This document shows positions 19,849 through 27,848 of a stretch of 64,000 nucleotides of DNA, one piece after another (the stretch's first letter is position 1; every line of letters begins with the position of its first letter). Position numbers and translations under genes: made by a program. This stretch comes from Acetilactobacillus jinshanensis (GTDB taxonomy: Bacteria > Bacillota > Bacilli > Lactobacillales > Lactobacillaceae): positions 1,488,001 through 1,552,000 of the forward strand of contig NZ_CP034726.1 of assembly GCF_004359375.1 (NCBI RefSeq), written 5' to 3'. Under the pieces are notes generated by a model, which worked only from the letters and a program-made list of their open reading frames with translations, had not been told where the DNA came from and did no database searches.

Positions 19849-20871
19849 CTACTTGTCAAAATAGTTAATTCCGATTGCGTCTTCAACCTGCTTTAAAGTG
19901 TGGTTAGCAACCACGTTGGCCTTTTCAGAGCCTTTCTTTAACATGTCGTAGACGGCACCTTTATTTTTAGCAAAGTGTTCACGACGTTCACGGATTGGCT
20001 TCAAGACAGCTTGTAAAACACTATTAAGGTAACGCTTGATCTTAACGTCACCTAAACCGCCGTGACTGTATTCCTGCTTCAACTTGTCAACCGTTGCGGT
20101 ATCCTTATCAAAGGCATCTAAATAGGTAAAGACCGTATTGCCTTTAACATGACCCGGATCGCTAACGTGAACGTGGGTCGGATCAGTGTACATTGACATA
20201 ACTTTCTTGGTGATCGTATCAGGATCATCTGATAAGTAGATACAATTATGTAAGGATTTACTCATCTTTTCCTTACCGTCTAAACCTGGTAAACGACCTT
20301 TGCCTTTCGGTGGGAAGTAACCCTTTGGTGAAACCAAGATCTTTTTGCCGTAAATTCGGTTAAAGGTGTGGACGATTTCACGAGTCTGTTCAATCATTGG
20401 TTCCTGATCGGCACCGGCTGGAACTAAGTTAGCTTTAAAAGCCGTAATGTCGGCAGCTTGGCTAACTGGATACATAAAGAAACCGGCAGGAACGCTTCGA
20501 CCATACTTATGCTGACGAATTTCGGTTTTAACGGTTGGGTTACGACCCACTCGATCAATGGTTACCAAGTCCATGTAATACATGGTCAACTGGGCTAATG
20601 CCGGAATCTGAGACTGAACCACGATCGTCGACTTCTTAGGATCAATCCCAACGGCCAAGTAATCCAAAGCAACTTGAATTAAACTATCCTGGATCTTCTT
20701 TGGATCACGGGCGTTATCAGTTAAAGCCTGAGTATCCGCGATCAAGAAGTAACAATTATACTTGCCAGTGTTCTGTAACTTAACCCGGTTCTTTAATGAA
20801 CCAACGTAATGACCGATGTGCAAACGACCCGTTGGTCGATCACCAGTTAAAATTACCTGTTTAGCCATCAT
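19849..20871 (-). CDS. trpS: Tryptophanyl-tRNA synthetase
   Basis: Class I synthetase charging Trp-tRNA. LTGDRPTGRLHIGHYVGSL carries the HIGH motif and GKEKMSKSLHN the KMSKS motif. At 340 residues it has normal length. Two adjacent ATG codons are possible starts behind AAAGGA. Expression is controlled by a T-box leader with a TGG specifier directly upstream, so charging of tRNA-Trp sets its level. Confidence 0.97.
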   Translation of the reverse strand: MMAKQVILTGDRPTGRLHIGHYVGSLKNRVKLQNTGKYNCYFLIADTQALTDNARDPKKIQDSLIQVALDYLAVGIDPKKSTIVVQSQIPALAQLTMYYMDLVTIDRVGRNPTVKTEIRQHKYGRSVPAGFFMYPVSQAADITAFKANLVPAGADQEPMIEQTREIVHTFNRIYGKKILVSPKGYFPPKGKGRLPGLDGKEKMSKSLHNCIYLSDDPDTITKKVMSMYTDPTHVHVSDPGHVKGNTVFTYLDAFDKDTATVDKLKQEYSHGGLGDVKIKRYLNSVLQAVLKPIRERREHFAKNKGAVYDMLKKGSEKANVVANHTLKQVEDAIGINYFDK

Positions 20872-20899
20872 TTAAGATCCTTTCATTAATATTTGAGTC

Positions 20900-21077
20900 T
20901 GAAAAAGCGCCCTATTTATTTGAATAACAATAGGACGCTTTACGCGCGGTACCACCTATATTGCGGTCATCCGCCACTTTAATAACGATAAGGGAATTAC
21001 CCGTTAATCCATTTCGTTTCATCCGACCGTTTTCAGCTCCAGGCCTCTCTGTCAATTGTGACTCGACTACTTAATTT
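20900..21077 (-). promoter_or_regulatory. Trp T-box riboswitch leader of trpS
   Basis: On the minus strand the leader contains AGAGAG and GCTGAAA-type stem I segments, then a TGG triplet at 21009-21011 in ACGAAATGGATTA that fits the specifier position. Next come the conserved T-box AGGTGGTACCGCG (about 20945-20957) and a terminator hairpin AAAGCG-CCTAT / ATAG-CGCTTT (20903-20942). Uncharged tRNA-Trp is expected to stabilise the antiterminator. The specifier was placed by reading, not by a covariance model. Confidence 0.92.
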
Positions 21078-21083
21078 AACTTA

Positions 21084-21112
21084 ATTCTATATAATCTTCA
21101 AAATTTTGTCAA
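21084..21112 (-). promoter_or_regulatory. Promoter of the trpS T-box transcript
   Basis: TTGACA and TAGAAT are separated by 17 bp on the minus strand, just upstream of the T-box leader. Confidence 0.75.
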
Positions 21113-21124
21113 AGTAGACGTTCG

Positions 21125-21153
21125 TTGACAACCGACGCTTCCGTATTTAGAAT
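21125..21153 (+). promoter_or_regulatory. Promoter of helD
   Basis: TTGACA (21125-21130) and TAGAAT (21148-21153) are 17 bp apart, about 57 bp before the helD start. It is back to back with the trpS promoter. With the T-box leader this accounts for the 338 bp without a gene between trpS and helD. Confidence 0.75.
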
Positions 21154-21209
21154 ATTTCAACAGACTATCAATATAAATTTGAATTTAACGAACGCAAGGA
21201 GGTATTGAT

Positions 21210-23516
21210 TTGAATTCAGACGAATACCATCGAGAACAACAACACGTGAATTTCGTTCTGCGTGAGATCAATCGTCAGATCAAATCAGTCCAAAACGAAT
21301 ATCAAAAGGCTCATAACTCAACCAAACAAGTTCTACAGAACTACGGTAACGATACCTCCGTTAACTATTTTGAAGTTGATGACCGTAACGAAACCATGGC
21401 CGAATTAGAAGAACAACGCTGGATGGCCAGTGAAGAAATGCGAGTCGAAAAAGTCGTCTACAATCACCTATATAAATTGGAACAACTTAAGGGCTCGCCA
21501 TACTTCGGTCGAATTGATCTGAAATTTCCTGGTGAAAAGCACGCCTTAAAGCTCTATATCGGAACCGCATCGTGTGTGGACGCTCACGATCACTTTCTGG
21601 TGTTCGACTGGCGAGCTCCAATTGCCAGTGTGTACTATAACGGAACGTTAGGCAAAGTTGCGTACAAGACACCTGCCGGCCGTCAGGTTACCGATCTTAA
21701 AAAGAAGCGGCAGTTTTTGATCAAAGACGGCAAAATCCGAAACATGTTCGACACCAACGAAATCGTGGGTGACGAAATGCTTCAGCACGTCCTTGGCCAA
21801 AAGAACGATCACGTCATGCATAACATCGTCGCCACGATTCAGCGTGATCAAAACGACATCATTCGAGATACCAAGAGTGATCTCTTAGTGGTTCAGGGTG
21901 TTGCCGGATCCGGTAAAACATCCGCTATTCTTCAGCGAATTGCTTTCTTACTCTACCACGATCGGAAATCACTTAACGTCAGTCAGATCCTGTTATTTTC
22001 ACCAAACCGACTCTTTAGTCATTACATCTCAGATGTCCTGCCAAGCTTAGGTGAACACAACATGCGTCAGGTCACGTTAGCTGACTTCCTGTCAAAACGT
22101 TTTGAAGGCCTCCGGGTCCAGACCATTTTCGAACGTTACGAAAGCAGTCACACCTTAAGCACTGAACAACTAAAGATCCGTAAATTTAAGAACAGTGCTG
22201 CCTTTATGAAGGCTGTTAAACGTTATTGCCGAAGTTTAAAGGCCGATCAGTTTGCCTTTTCTCAGATTCTGTACAACGGCCGGATCTTCTTTGGTAAGGA
22301 AACCATTAAACTTTTGTACGAAAGTCAGCCGGCCGCCGTTAAGCCCGCCGATCGGTTCTTAAACGTTAAAAATGATTTAATCACCATGCTGAAGAACCGA
22401 ATTGATGCCGAAGCGGACACCAAACCGATTCAAAAACGGGTCGATAATTTAACTAGTGATCAATATAACGAATTCTTTACTACGACCCATGCTAAAGATA
22501 TTCAGTCGATGTCAGGACAACGCCACTACATTGCCTACCGAATCGCCAAGAACCATTTGGCTCGAGTCTATAACGCAATCTTTAACAACGAATTCTTTGA
22601 TCCTTATATTCAGTACCAGGACTTCTTAAAGCAAGTTAAATTACCTAATGACATCTCTAAAGCCGCCTGGGAAAAATCCATCAAGGAATTTAGTCATCAG
22701 TTAGAACTTCACCGTTTAACTTTGGATAACGCTACACCGTTGCTTTACTTACGAGATTTAATCACTGGTGAAGGTCTTAATCATGACATCAAGTACCTGT
22801 TCGTCGATGAAATGCAGGATTATTCGATTGCTCAATTAGTGTACATGAAGCACGCTTTTCCAAACGCCAAGCTCAACTTAATTGGTGATAGTGAACAGGC
22901 TTTATTTAAGGACGTTCAGGCACCACAAGAATTGTTAAAGCAGTTAAACAACGCGCTAACCGCTCAGCATCCCCGTTTAATCAAACTGAATCGATCCTAC
23001 CGATCAACTTATCCAATCACGAACTTTGCTAAATCACTATTGCCTGATGGCAATCAAATTCAGCCGTTCAACCGTTCAGGTGATCTGCCACGGATCGTAA
23101 TTCGTTATAACTGGACTTCAGCCATTAAGGCCACTAAACAAATCATTCGGCAGCAGTTAAAAAAGAACAATACCGTTGCGATCTTAACTAAGCACTTAGC
23201 AGAAGCCAAGAAAATCTACACTAACCTAAACATTAACGTTAAAAAGACGTTGATGTCTGATTCCGATCGTTCGCTCCCGCAGGGTGTTTTGATCATGCCG
23301 ATTTATTTGGCAAAGGGCCTTGAATTTGACTCCGTAATTGCGTGGAACGTTTCTAAAGATAACTACAATCAGAAGCGCCTGTTGGGAACGCTATACACCA
23401 TTTCCACGCGAGCCATGCATGATCTAACGCTATTAAGCATTGGACCGGTTTCACCGTTGATTACCAAGTCGCACGTCTCGCCAAAACAATTTACCATTAA
23501 CCATCAATTTAATTAA
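21210..23516 (+). CDS. helD: HelD-like UvrD-family ATPase (RNA polymerase recycling factor)
   Basis: 768-residue superfamily 1 ATPase like B. subtilis HelD, which removes stalled RNA polymerase from DNA. The N-terminal ~190 residues include a charged coiled-coil (REQQHVNFVLREINRQIKSVQNEY). The Walker A is QGVAGSGKTSAIL at about 228-240 and the Walker B is FVDEMQDYS, with Met where Ala is usual. The motif III-VI region runs GDSEQALF to the C-terminal TRAMHDL. Start is TTG behind GGAGG. The RpoE delta subunit, known to cooperate with HelD, is encoded at 8 kb. Confidence 0.9.
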   Translation: MNSDEYHREQQHVNFVLREINRQIKSVQNEYQKAHNSTKQVLQNYGNDTSVNYFEVDDRNETMAELEEQRWMASEEMRVEKVVYNHLYKLEQLKGSPYFGRIDLKFPGEKHALKLYIGTASCVDAHDHFLVFDWRAPIASVYYNGTLGKVAYKTPAGRQVTDLKKKRQFLIKDGKIRNMFDTNEIVGDEMLQHVLGQKNDHVMHNIVATIQRDQNDIIRDTKSDLLVVQGVAGSGKTSAILQRIAFLLYHDRKSLNVSQILLFSPNRLFSHYISDVLPSLGEHNMRQVTLADFLSKRFEGLRVQTIFERYESSHTLSTEQLKIRKFKNSAAFMKAVKRYCRSLKADQFAFSQILYNGRIFFGKETIKLLYESQPAAVKPADRFLNVKNDLITMLKNRIDAEADTKPIQKRVDNLTSDQYNEFFTTTHAKDIQSMSGQRHYIAYRIAKNHLARVYNAIFNNEFFDPYIQYQDFLKQVKLPNDISKAAWEKSIKEFSHQLELHRLTLDNATPLLYLRDLITGEGLNHDIKYLFVDEMQDYSIAQLVYMKHAFPNAKLNLIGDSEQALFKDVQAPQELLKQLNNALTAQHPRLIKLNRSYRSTYPITNFAKSLLPDGNQIQPFNRSGDLPRIVIRYNWTSAIKATKQIIRQQLKKNNTVAILTKHLAEAKKIYTNLNINVKKTLMSDSDRSLPQGVLIMPIYLAKGLEFDSVIAWNVSKDNYNQKRLLGTLYTISTRAMHDLTLLSIGPVSPLITKSHVSPKQFTINHQFN

Positions 23517-23543
23517 TTTATTATTTGATAATAACTAAACCTT

Positions 23544-23585
23544 AAGCTTCACCGAACGTATAATATTGGTGAAGCTTTTATTTTT
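23544..23585 (+). terminator. Terminator of helD
   Basis: AAGCTTCACC pairs with GGTGAAGCTT, followed by TTATTTTT. Confidence 0.8.
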
Positions 23586-23616
23586 GTGTAAAATCAACAC
23601 ACTGTTTTATGGATAT

Positions 23617-23645
23617 TGACAGCTTACGGTTTTTATAAACTGTCA
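23617..23645. promoter_or_regulatory. 10-bp inverted repeat before the 112-residue orphan gene
   Basis: TGACAGCTTA and TAAACTGTCA form a 9-of-10 inverted repeat with a 9-bp spacer, 24 bp before the start codon. A TTGACA sequence overlaps the left arm. The position suits an operator for a dimeric repressor; the protein is unknown. It could also be a hairpin in the mRNA leader. Confidence 0.5.
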
Positions 23646-23669
23646 TGATTTAATGAGGAGCTGATTGTC

Positions 23670-24008
23670 ATGACAAAGATTCAAGATTTAACTAAGGACC
23701 AACTTAAAAAAATCATCGATGGCTTAAAGGACCATGGGATTGGAATTAATACCTATGGGATCCACGATGACTTCTTATACCTTCACCGTGATTTAGAAAG
23801 TCATGGTCAGGTCTTTATGATCGATAGTATTCACATTTATAACTGTGGATCAGATTACTTAGCATACTATTCATCCCACGACGTTGTCGGTAATGACTGG
23901 CGTGATATCAAGATGAAGGACGCTGGATCGACAATTTTAGGTGCTGCATTACACCTATTCCAGCGGGTTAATAATTACCGGATCAACGAACTATATGGGA
24001 TGGAATAA
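23670..24008 (+). CDS. Unknown small protein, 112 residues
   Basis: I do not recognise it. It is an acidic-to-neutral cytosolic-looking protein with a helical N-terminus (KDQLKKIIDGLKDHGIGI), aromatic-rich middle (DFLYLHRDLESHG, HIYNCGSDYLAYYSSHD) and a C-terminal helix. GAGGAGC lies 9 bases before the ATG. It is monocistronic between two terminators, and a clean inverted repeat stands in its promoter region. This points to a separately regulated gene rather than part of an operon. Confidence 0.75.
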   Translation: MTKIQDLTKDQLKKIIDGLKDHGIGINTYGIHDDFLYLHRDLESHGQVFMIDSIHIYNCGSDYLAYYSSHDVVGNDWRDIKMKDAGSTILGAALHLFQRVNNYRINELYGME

Positions 24009-24030
24009 TTCCCTCTAGATACATAACAAA

Positions 24031-24062
24031 AAGCCGCATCTTTTAAAAAGATGCGGCTTTAT
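24031..24062. terminator. Bidirectional terminator
   Basis: AAAGCCGCATCTTTT pairs with AAAAGATGCGGCTTT; it lies between converging genes. Confidence 0.88.
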
Positions 24063-24086
24063 TATTTTTTAATAATTAACTAACGA

Positions 24087-24983
24087 TTACAGGAATGCCG
24101 TTACGGTCGTGGCACCCACGATCAAAACTAAGCCGATGACCGTAATGGTCATTTCTTTACTAGTCTTGTGCTGATGTAAGAAGTAAATCCCGGTCAACGT
24201 TGCCAAGACAACGGATGCTTGCAATAAGACAAAGGCCGTTGCTAACCCGTTAACGCTCTTGTTAGCGGATACCAAGTACGTTAACGTACCGAAGGCAAAG
24301 AAGAAACCGGCGATAATCTGAACATAAGAAACCTTATCCTTAAAGAAATTATGTTTCTTAACTTGAAAGAGTGCGTAAACGATGGCCGTTAACACCATCC
24401 CGATAGCTTGCGGGAAGAATGCATTAGCACCGTTCGTAACGTTCGCAGCCTGCGGAGCGGCTGAGTATAACCACTGACCGATTACGGCAATGAAGACACA
24501 GATCAAAGCAGCTCTTAACTGTTTGCTACCTTGGGCGGTCTTATGTTCTTTCCATGAAGTCATGGTGGCACCCAGGATGATTACTAATAAGCAAAGCATC
24601 CCGATCAACTTATGACTCCAACCGGGCCAGTTGCCTAAAGCAATCACGCCCCACAATGCGGTAACGATTAATTGAAGCGCCGTACTAATTGGCATGGCAA
24701 TTGATGAACCAACGTGAGTGAATGACTGGAATAGGAACGTTTGACCAAAGCCCCAGCCAAAGCCGGAAAGCATACATAGGAAGAATGCCATTCCGCCTGG
24801 GATCGTAATGAAGCCCATCATCCGGCCGATCATCGTAAAGATAACCGCAAAGATGAAGGTCCCCATCGTGGCTCCTAAAATTTGGTTGGTCGGTTTACCA
24901 CCAAATTTAGAAGCAATCGTCGGAAACAGACCCCAACCAATAAATGGGCCAAGGCCAATTAATATGGCTAACGTCTTACTCAT
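24087..24983 (-). CDS. GRP family sugar uptake permease (GlcU/RbsU type)
   Basis: About 298 residues with ten hydrophobic helices, of the glucose/ribose porter (drug/metabolite transporter superfamily) group. LIGLGPFIGWGLFPTIASKFGG at the start and FGWGFGQTFLFQSFTHVGSSIAMPIS are typical of GlcU/RbsU. The frame opens at 24992, but the ATG at 24983 sits 8 bases after AAAGAG. A cre-like sequence lies in its promoter region, which suits a sugar transporter. Glucose and ribose cannot be told apart from the sequence. Confidence 0.88.
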   Translation of the reverse strand: MSKTLAILIGLGPFIGWGLFPTIASKFGGKPTNQILGATMGTFIFAVIFTMIGRMMGFITIPGGMAFFLCMLSGFGWGFGQTFLFQSFTHVGSSIAMPISTALQLIVTALWGVIALGNWPGWSHKLIGMLCLLVIILGATMTSWKEHKTAQGSKQLRAALICVFIAVIGQWLYSAAPQAANVTNGANAFFPQAIGMVLTAIVYALFQVKKHNFFKDKVSYVQIIAGFFFAFGTLTYLVSANKSVNGLATAFVLLQASVVLATLTGIYFLHQHKTSKEMTITVIGLVLIVGATTVTAFL

Positions 24984-25062
24984 AAATATCACTCTTTCAT
25001 AAACATTTTTAGATCTTTTTAGTTAATTCAAATTTTTCTGCGAGTCTCGCTTGTAGTTGGAT

Positions 25063-25076
25063 TGCAAGCACTTACA
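25063..25076. promoter_or_regulatory. Candidate cre (CcpA) site of the sugar permease
   Basis: On the minus strand TGTAAGTGCTTGCA matches the catabolite-responsive consensus TGWAANCGNTNWCA at most positions. It lies just downstream of a TATACA-like -10, a position where CcpA would block transcription. Confidence 0.4.
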
Positions 25077-25253
25077 ATTTGAATTGTATAACAACTTTTA
25101 GGGGTTGTAAAGCGACTAAATTAAGATTGTGATGGCCATTTTTAAGATATCGCAACCATCGCGGGCACTAGTCAAATGATGATACAATGTTTATTAGTCG
25201 ATTCACAATTTGATCGAATTTTTTATTATGAACAATCAAAAGGAAGTTATTTA

Positions 25254-26639
25254 ATGCCAGAAATTACAGTTGGCACTCAATTTAAAACTACCACCCGAAA
25301 CGGTTTCGACCGCATGGGTGTGAACGGTGAAAGCGTTGGTTACTTTAACCGTAAACTAGCGTTTATCGCCGGGGCTTTGCCTAACGAAAAAGTAATTGCA
25401 ACGGTTACCAGAGTTTACCCGAATTACATTCGTGCCCGAGCCGTTAAGATTACCAAAAAGAGTCCACTTCGTGTTAAGCCCGTTGACGCTTACGCTAATC
25501 AAGTCGGTGGTTTCGAATTAGAAAACATGAAGTATTCTACTCAACTTCAGTTCAAAAAAGCATTAGTTAAGCAGTCACTTAATCAGTATCGTCCACGTGG
25601 CTTTCGTCAGTACAGCGTTCATAAAACAATGGGGATGAAAACACCCTATGGGTACCGTAACAAGCTTCAGTTCCCAGTTCGAAAAGTTAACGGTAAAATA
25701 ATTGCTGGTTTATACCAAACCCGCAGTCATCACTTGGTCGACTTAAAGACCTGTTCTGAACAATACCCCGTCACGATGAAGGTCGTTCGTGGTCTCGTCA
25801 AGATCTTACAGGATATGGATTACCCAATCTATGATACTGACAATAATTCAGGAATCATCAAGACGTTAGTCGTTAGAGCGGCTTTACATACCCGTGACGT
25901 TCAGGTCGTATTTATTACCAATACATCAAAATTAATTAAGAAATCACAGTTACTTCAGGCCATTATTGTCCATCTATCAGAAGTTACCAGCGTTATGCAG
26001 AACGTTAATCCTGGTGATACCTCAATGATCTGGGGCGACCGAACGATTCCGTTAGCTGGTAAGACGTCAATCACTGAAAAAATGGGTGGCCTTGCCTTTA
26101 AATTATCGGCTCGTGCCTTTTTACAGTTAAATAGTTACATGATTCCTCAACTTTACGAAGTTGTGAAACACGCTTTGAATTTAAAGCATGGTGATCATTT
26201 GATTGATGCCTACTCCGGTGTTGGGACGATGGGATTACCGTTGGCTCATCAGGTTAAGGAACTTCGTGGGATGGACACCATCCCTGAAGCCGTCGAAGAT
26301 GCGAACGCTAACGCTAAACTGAATCACATTCAAAATGCGCATTACTACGTTGGGGCTGCTGAAGATTTAATCCCCAAGTGGATTAAAGCCGGTTGGAACC
26401 CCGATGCTTTAATTGTGGATCCGCCGCGGGTTGGTTTAGCTAAACCGTTAATCGACGCTATTTTAGCTGCTCACCCGAAGAAATTCGTTTACGTTTCCTG
26501 TAATCCCGCTACTTTAGCTCGAGATTTAAAGCCGTTAACCGAAAAGTACCGGGTCAACTGGCTTCAACCGATTGATATGATGCCACAAACGGCCCGTTGT
26601 GAAGTCGTCGCCAGCTTTAGTCTTAGGCATAATTTGTGA
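25254..26639 (+). CDS. 23S rRNA (uracil-5-)-methyltransferase, RumA/RlmD type
   Basis: TrmA/RumA-family SAM enzyme methylating uridines in 23S rRNA (RlmCD in B. subtilis modifies two sites). The N-terminal TRAM domain spans about residues 1-60 (GVNGESVGYFNRKLAFIAGALPNEKV). The SAM motif is DAYSGVGTMGLPLA and the catalytic Cys is in YVSCNPATLARDL. The frame starts at 25176, but AAAAGGAAG 8 bases before the ATG at 25254 gives 461 residues. The four-Cys Fe-S cluster of E. coli RumA is not evident. Confidence 0.92.
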   Translation: MPEITVGTQFKTTTRNGFDRMGVNGESVGYFNRKLAFIAGALPNEKVIATVTRVYPNYIRARAVKITKKSPLRVKPVDAYANQVGGFELENMKYSTQLQFKKALVKQSLNQYRPRGFRQYSVHKTMGMKTPYGYRNKLQFPVRKVNGKIIAGLYQTRSHHLVDLKTCSEQYPVTMKVVRGLVKILQDMDYPIYDTDNNSGIIKTLVVRAALHTRDVQVVFITNTSKLIKKSQLLQAIIVHLSEVTSVMQNVNPGDTSMIWGDRTIPLAGKTSITEKMGGLAFKLSARAFLQLNSYMIPQLYEVVKHALNLKHGDHLIDAYSGVGTMGLPLAHQVKELRGMDTIPEAVEDANANAKLNHIQNAHYYVGAAEDLIPKWIKAGWNPDALIVDPPRVGLAKPLIDAILAAHPKKFVYVSCNPATLARDLKPLTEKYRVNWLQPIDMMPQTARCEVVASFSLRHNL

Positions 26640-26686
26640 ATTAGACTGCATTACTTTAGAATTAAGTCGTATTTGATAAGAAAGCG

Positions 26687-27082
26687 GTGTTATTTACGAA
26701 AATTAAATTTACTAACGGTATGTTTCCGTTACCTGAAAACTACGCAACCGTGAAAAATCCGAAGACCGGTCAAGTGAAAATTGGTAAAGTTGGTTTTTCA
26801 TTCACCACTCTATTTTTTAATATCTGGCCATCAATCTTTCGTAATGACTGGTACAACTTCTTCTGTATGGTTGCCCTAGATGCCATTTTAGCAATGGGCA
26901 TCGCGGTTTCCATCCACCAGTCCGTCGTGGTCGTTACCTAGCAATTCCTTTGGTACACCCGGATCTTCTGGGCCTTTATCTACAACATGATGTACTTTCG
27001 ACATCTAAGCAATAAAGGCTTTGTACCAACCGACGAACACTCAAAACAATTATTGATCAAGAATAAATACATTAAACCTTAA
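26687..27082 (+). pseudogene. DUF2628-like membrane protein interrupted by an in-frame TAG
   Basis: Reading from the GTG at 26687, the frame gives KNPKTGQVKIGKVGFSFTTLFFNIWPSIFRNDW, typical of DUF2628 membrane proteins, then stops at TAG (26939-26941, codon 85). Without any frame change it continues QFLWYTRIFWAFIYNMMYFRHLSNKGFVP to TAA at 27080-27082. A single base change, for example TGG to TAG, would explain it. The first part alone (84 residues) would have only two membrane segments. Most likely a recent nonsense mutation; a sequencing error or suppression are alternatives. The start codon choice is weak. Confidence 0.75.
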
Positions 27083-27100
27083 AAATTACTAATACTACGA

Positions 27101-27138
27101 AAAAAGCGCTCTGAATAAATATATTCAGAACGCTTTTA
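27101..27138 (+). terminator. Terminator after the DUF2628 gene
   Basis: AAAAGCGCTCTGAATA pairs with TATTCAGAACGCTTTT, followed by ATTTT. Confidence 0.82.
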
Positions 27139-27204
27139 TTTTCTCAAGGTAAAATTAAAAGGCCTAATTTTATTAATTAAGCCCCGTAAATTTAAATTCA
27201 GAAA

Positions 27205-27465
27205 TTAGTGCTGACGAGCAATTACTACTCTAGCATCGATATTCTTATTATCATCAGGATGTAAATCTTCTTTATAAGAGAAGTCGGCGTCCTTGAAGTA
27301 ATGCTTTATTTCTTTGTTAACAGTGTCTAAATCACGACGATCGTTATTCTGACGGGTAATTAACAGAGTATATTGTTTGTTATCTTCATCGACATCTTCG
27401 AAACTGTAAGTAACGTCGACGGTGTTCAAGATTTCCTGAATTAATTGACGTTCAGTCATCTTCAT
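27205..27465 (-). CDS. Unknown small acidic protein, 86 residues
   Basis: Not recognised. A charged cytosolic protein rich in Asp, Glu, Lys and Asn, with ERQLIQEILNTVDVTYSF at the start and a KQYTLLITRQNN strand. GAGGAGGGATA stands before the ATG. It is divergent from the next small gene, whose start is about 110 bp away. Nothing in the sequence points to a catalytic role. Confidence 0.75.
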   Translation of the reverse strand: MKMTERQLIQEILNTVDVTYSFEDVDEDNKQYTLLITRQNNDRRDLDTVNKEIKHYFKDADFSYKEDLHPDDNKNIDARVVIARQH

Positions 27466-27575
27466 AGCTTATCCCTCCTCGTTACGATATAAGTATAACA
27501 CGACTTATTCTACTACATTTTTATCTGAATATGAATTATCATAAGAATAGACATAACGATAAGGAGGCAATTGCG

Positions 27576-27770
27576 ATGACCATTCAAGATATGGGCAAAA
27601 ACTTATTAGCAACCCAGAAAAAGAACCAGACCGTCCGCATCCAAAGTAAGAATGCTTTATATGTAGGCCAAGTTACCGGCTTAAACGATGGTGTCTTATC
27701 ATTAAACACCAAAAAAGGTGCCAAAAAATTTAACATGCAAGATGTCGATAATTATAAGATTATGAAGTAA
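27576..27770 (+). CDS. Small Sm/KOW-like beta protein, 64 residues
   Basis: Start chosen at the ATG 8 bases after AAGGAGG; the longer frame from 27531 lacks a binding site. The sequence QTVRIQSKNALYVGQVTGLNDGVLSLNT then KKFNMQDVDNYKIM reads as a run of short strands. The VGQVTGLNDGVLSL stretch resembles the SH3-like barrel of Sm-type or similar RNA-binding small proteins. This is resemblance by eye only. Monocistronic with a strong terminator. Confidence 0.72.
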   Translation: MTIQDMGKNLLATQKKNQTVRIQSKNALYVGQVTGLNDGVLSLNTKKGAKKFNMQDVDNYKIMK

Positions 27771-27789
27771 TCCAAACATTATCCATACC

Positions 27790-27845
27790 AAAAAGAGTGT
27801 TAATCTTACGTTTTTATAATTGCGCAAGATTAGCACTCTTTTTAT
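27790..27845. terminator. Bidirectional terminator
   Basis: AAAAAGAGTGTTAATCTT pairs with AAGATTAGCACTCTTTTT; it serves the 64-residue gene and the converging secreted-protein gene. Confidence 0.85.
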
Positions 27846-27848
27846 TTA

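Noticed and set aside
26939-26941. TAG as pyrrolysine or selenocysteine recoding
   Set aside because: Lactobacilli lack these systems, TAG is not the Sec codon, and no recoding element is visible; a nonsense mutation is simpler.
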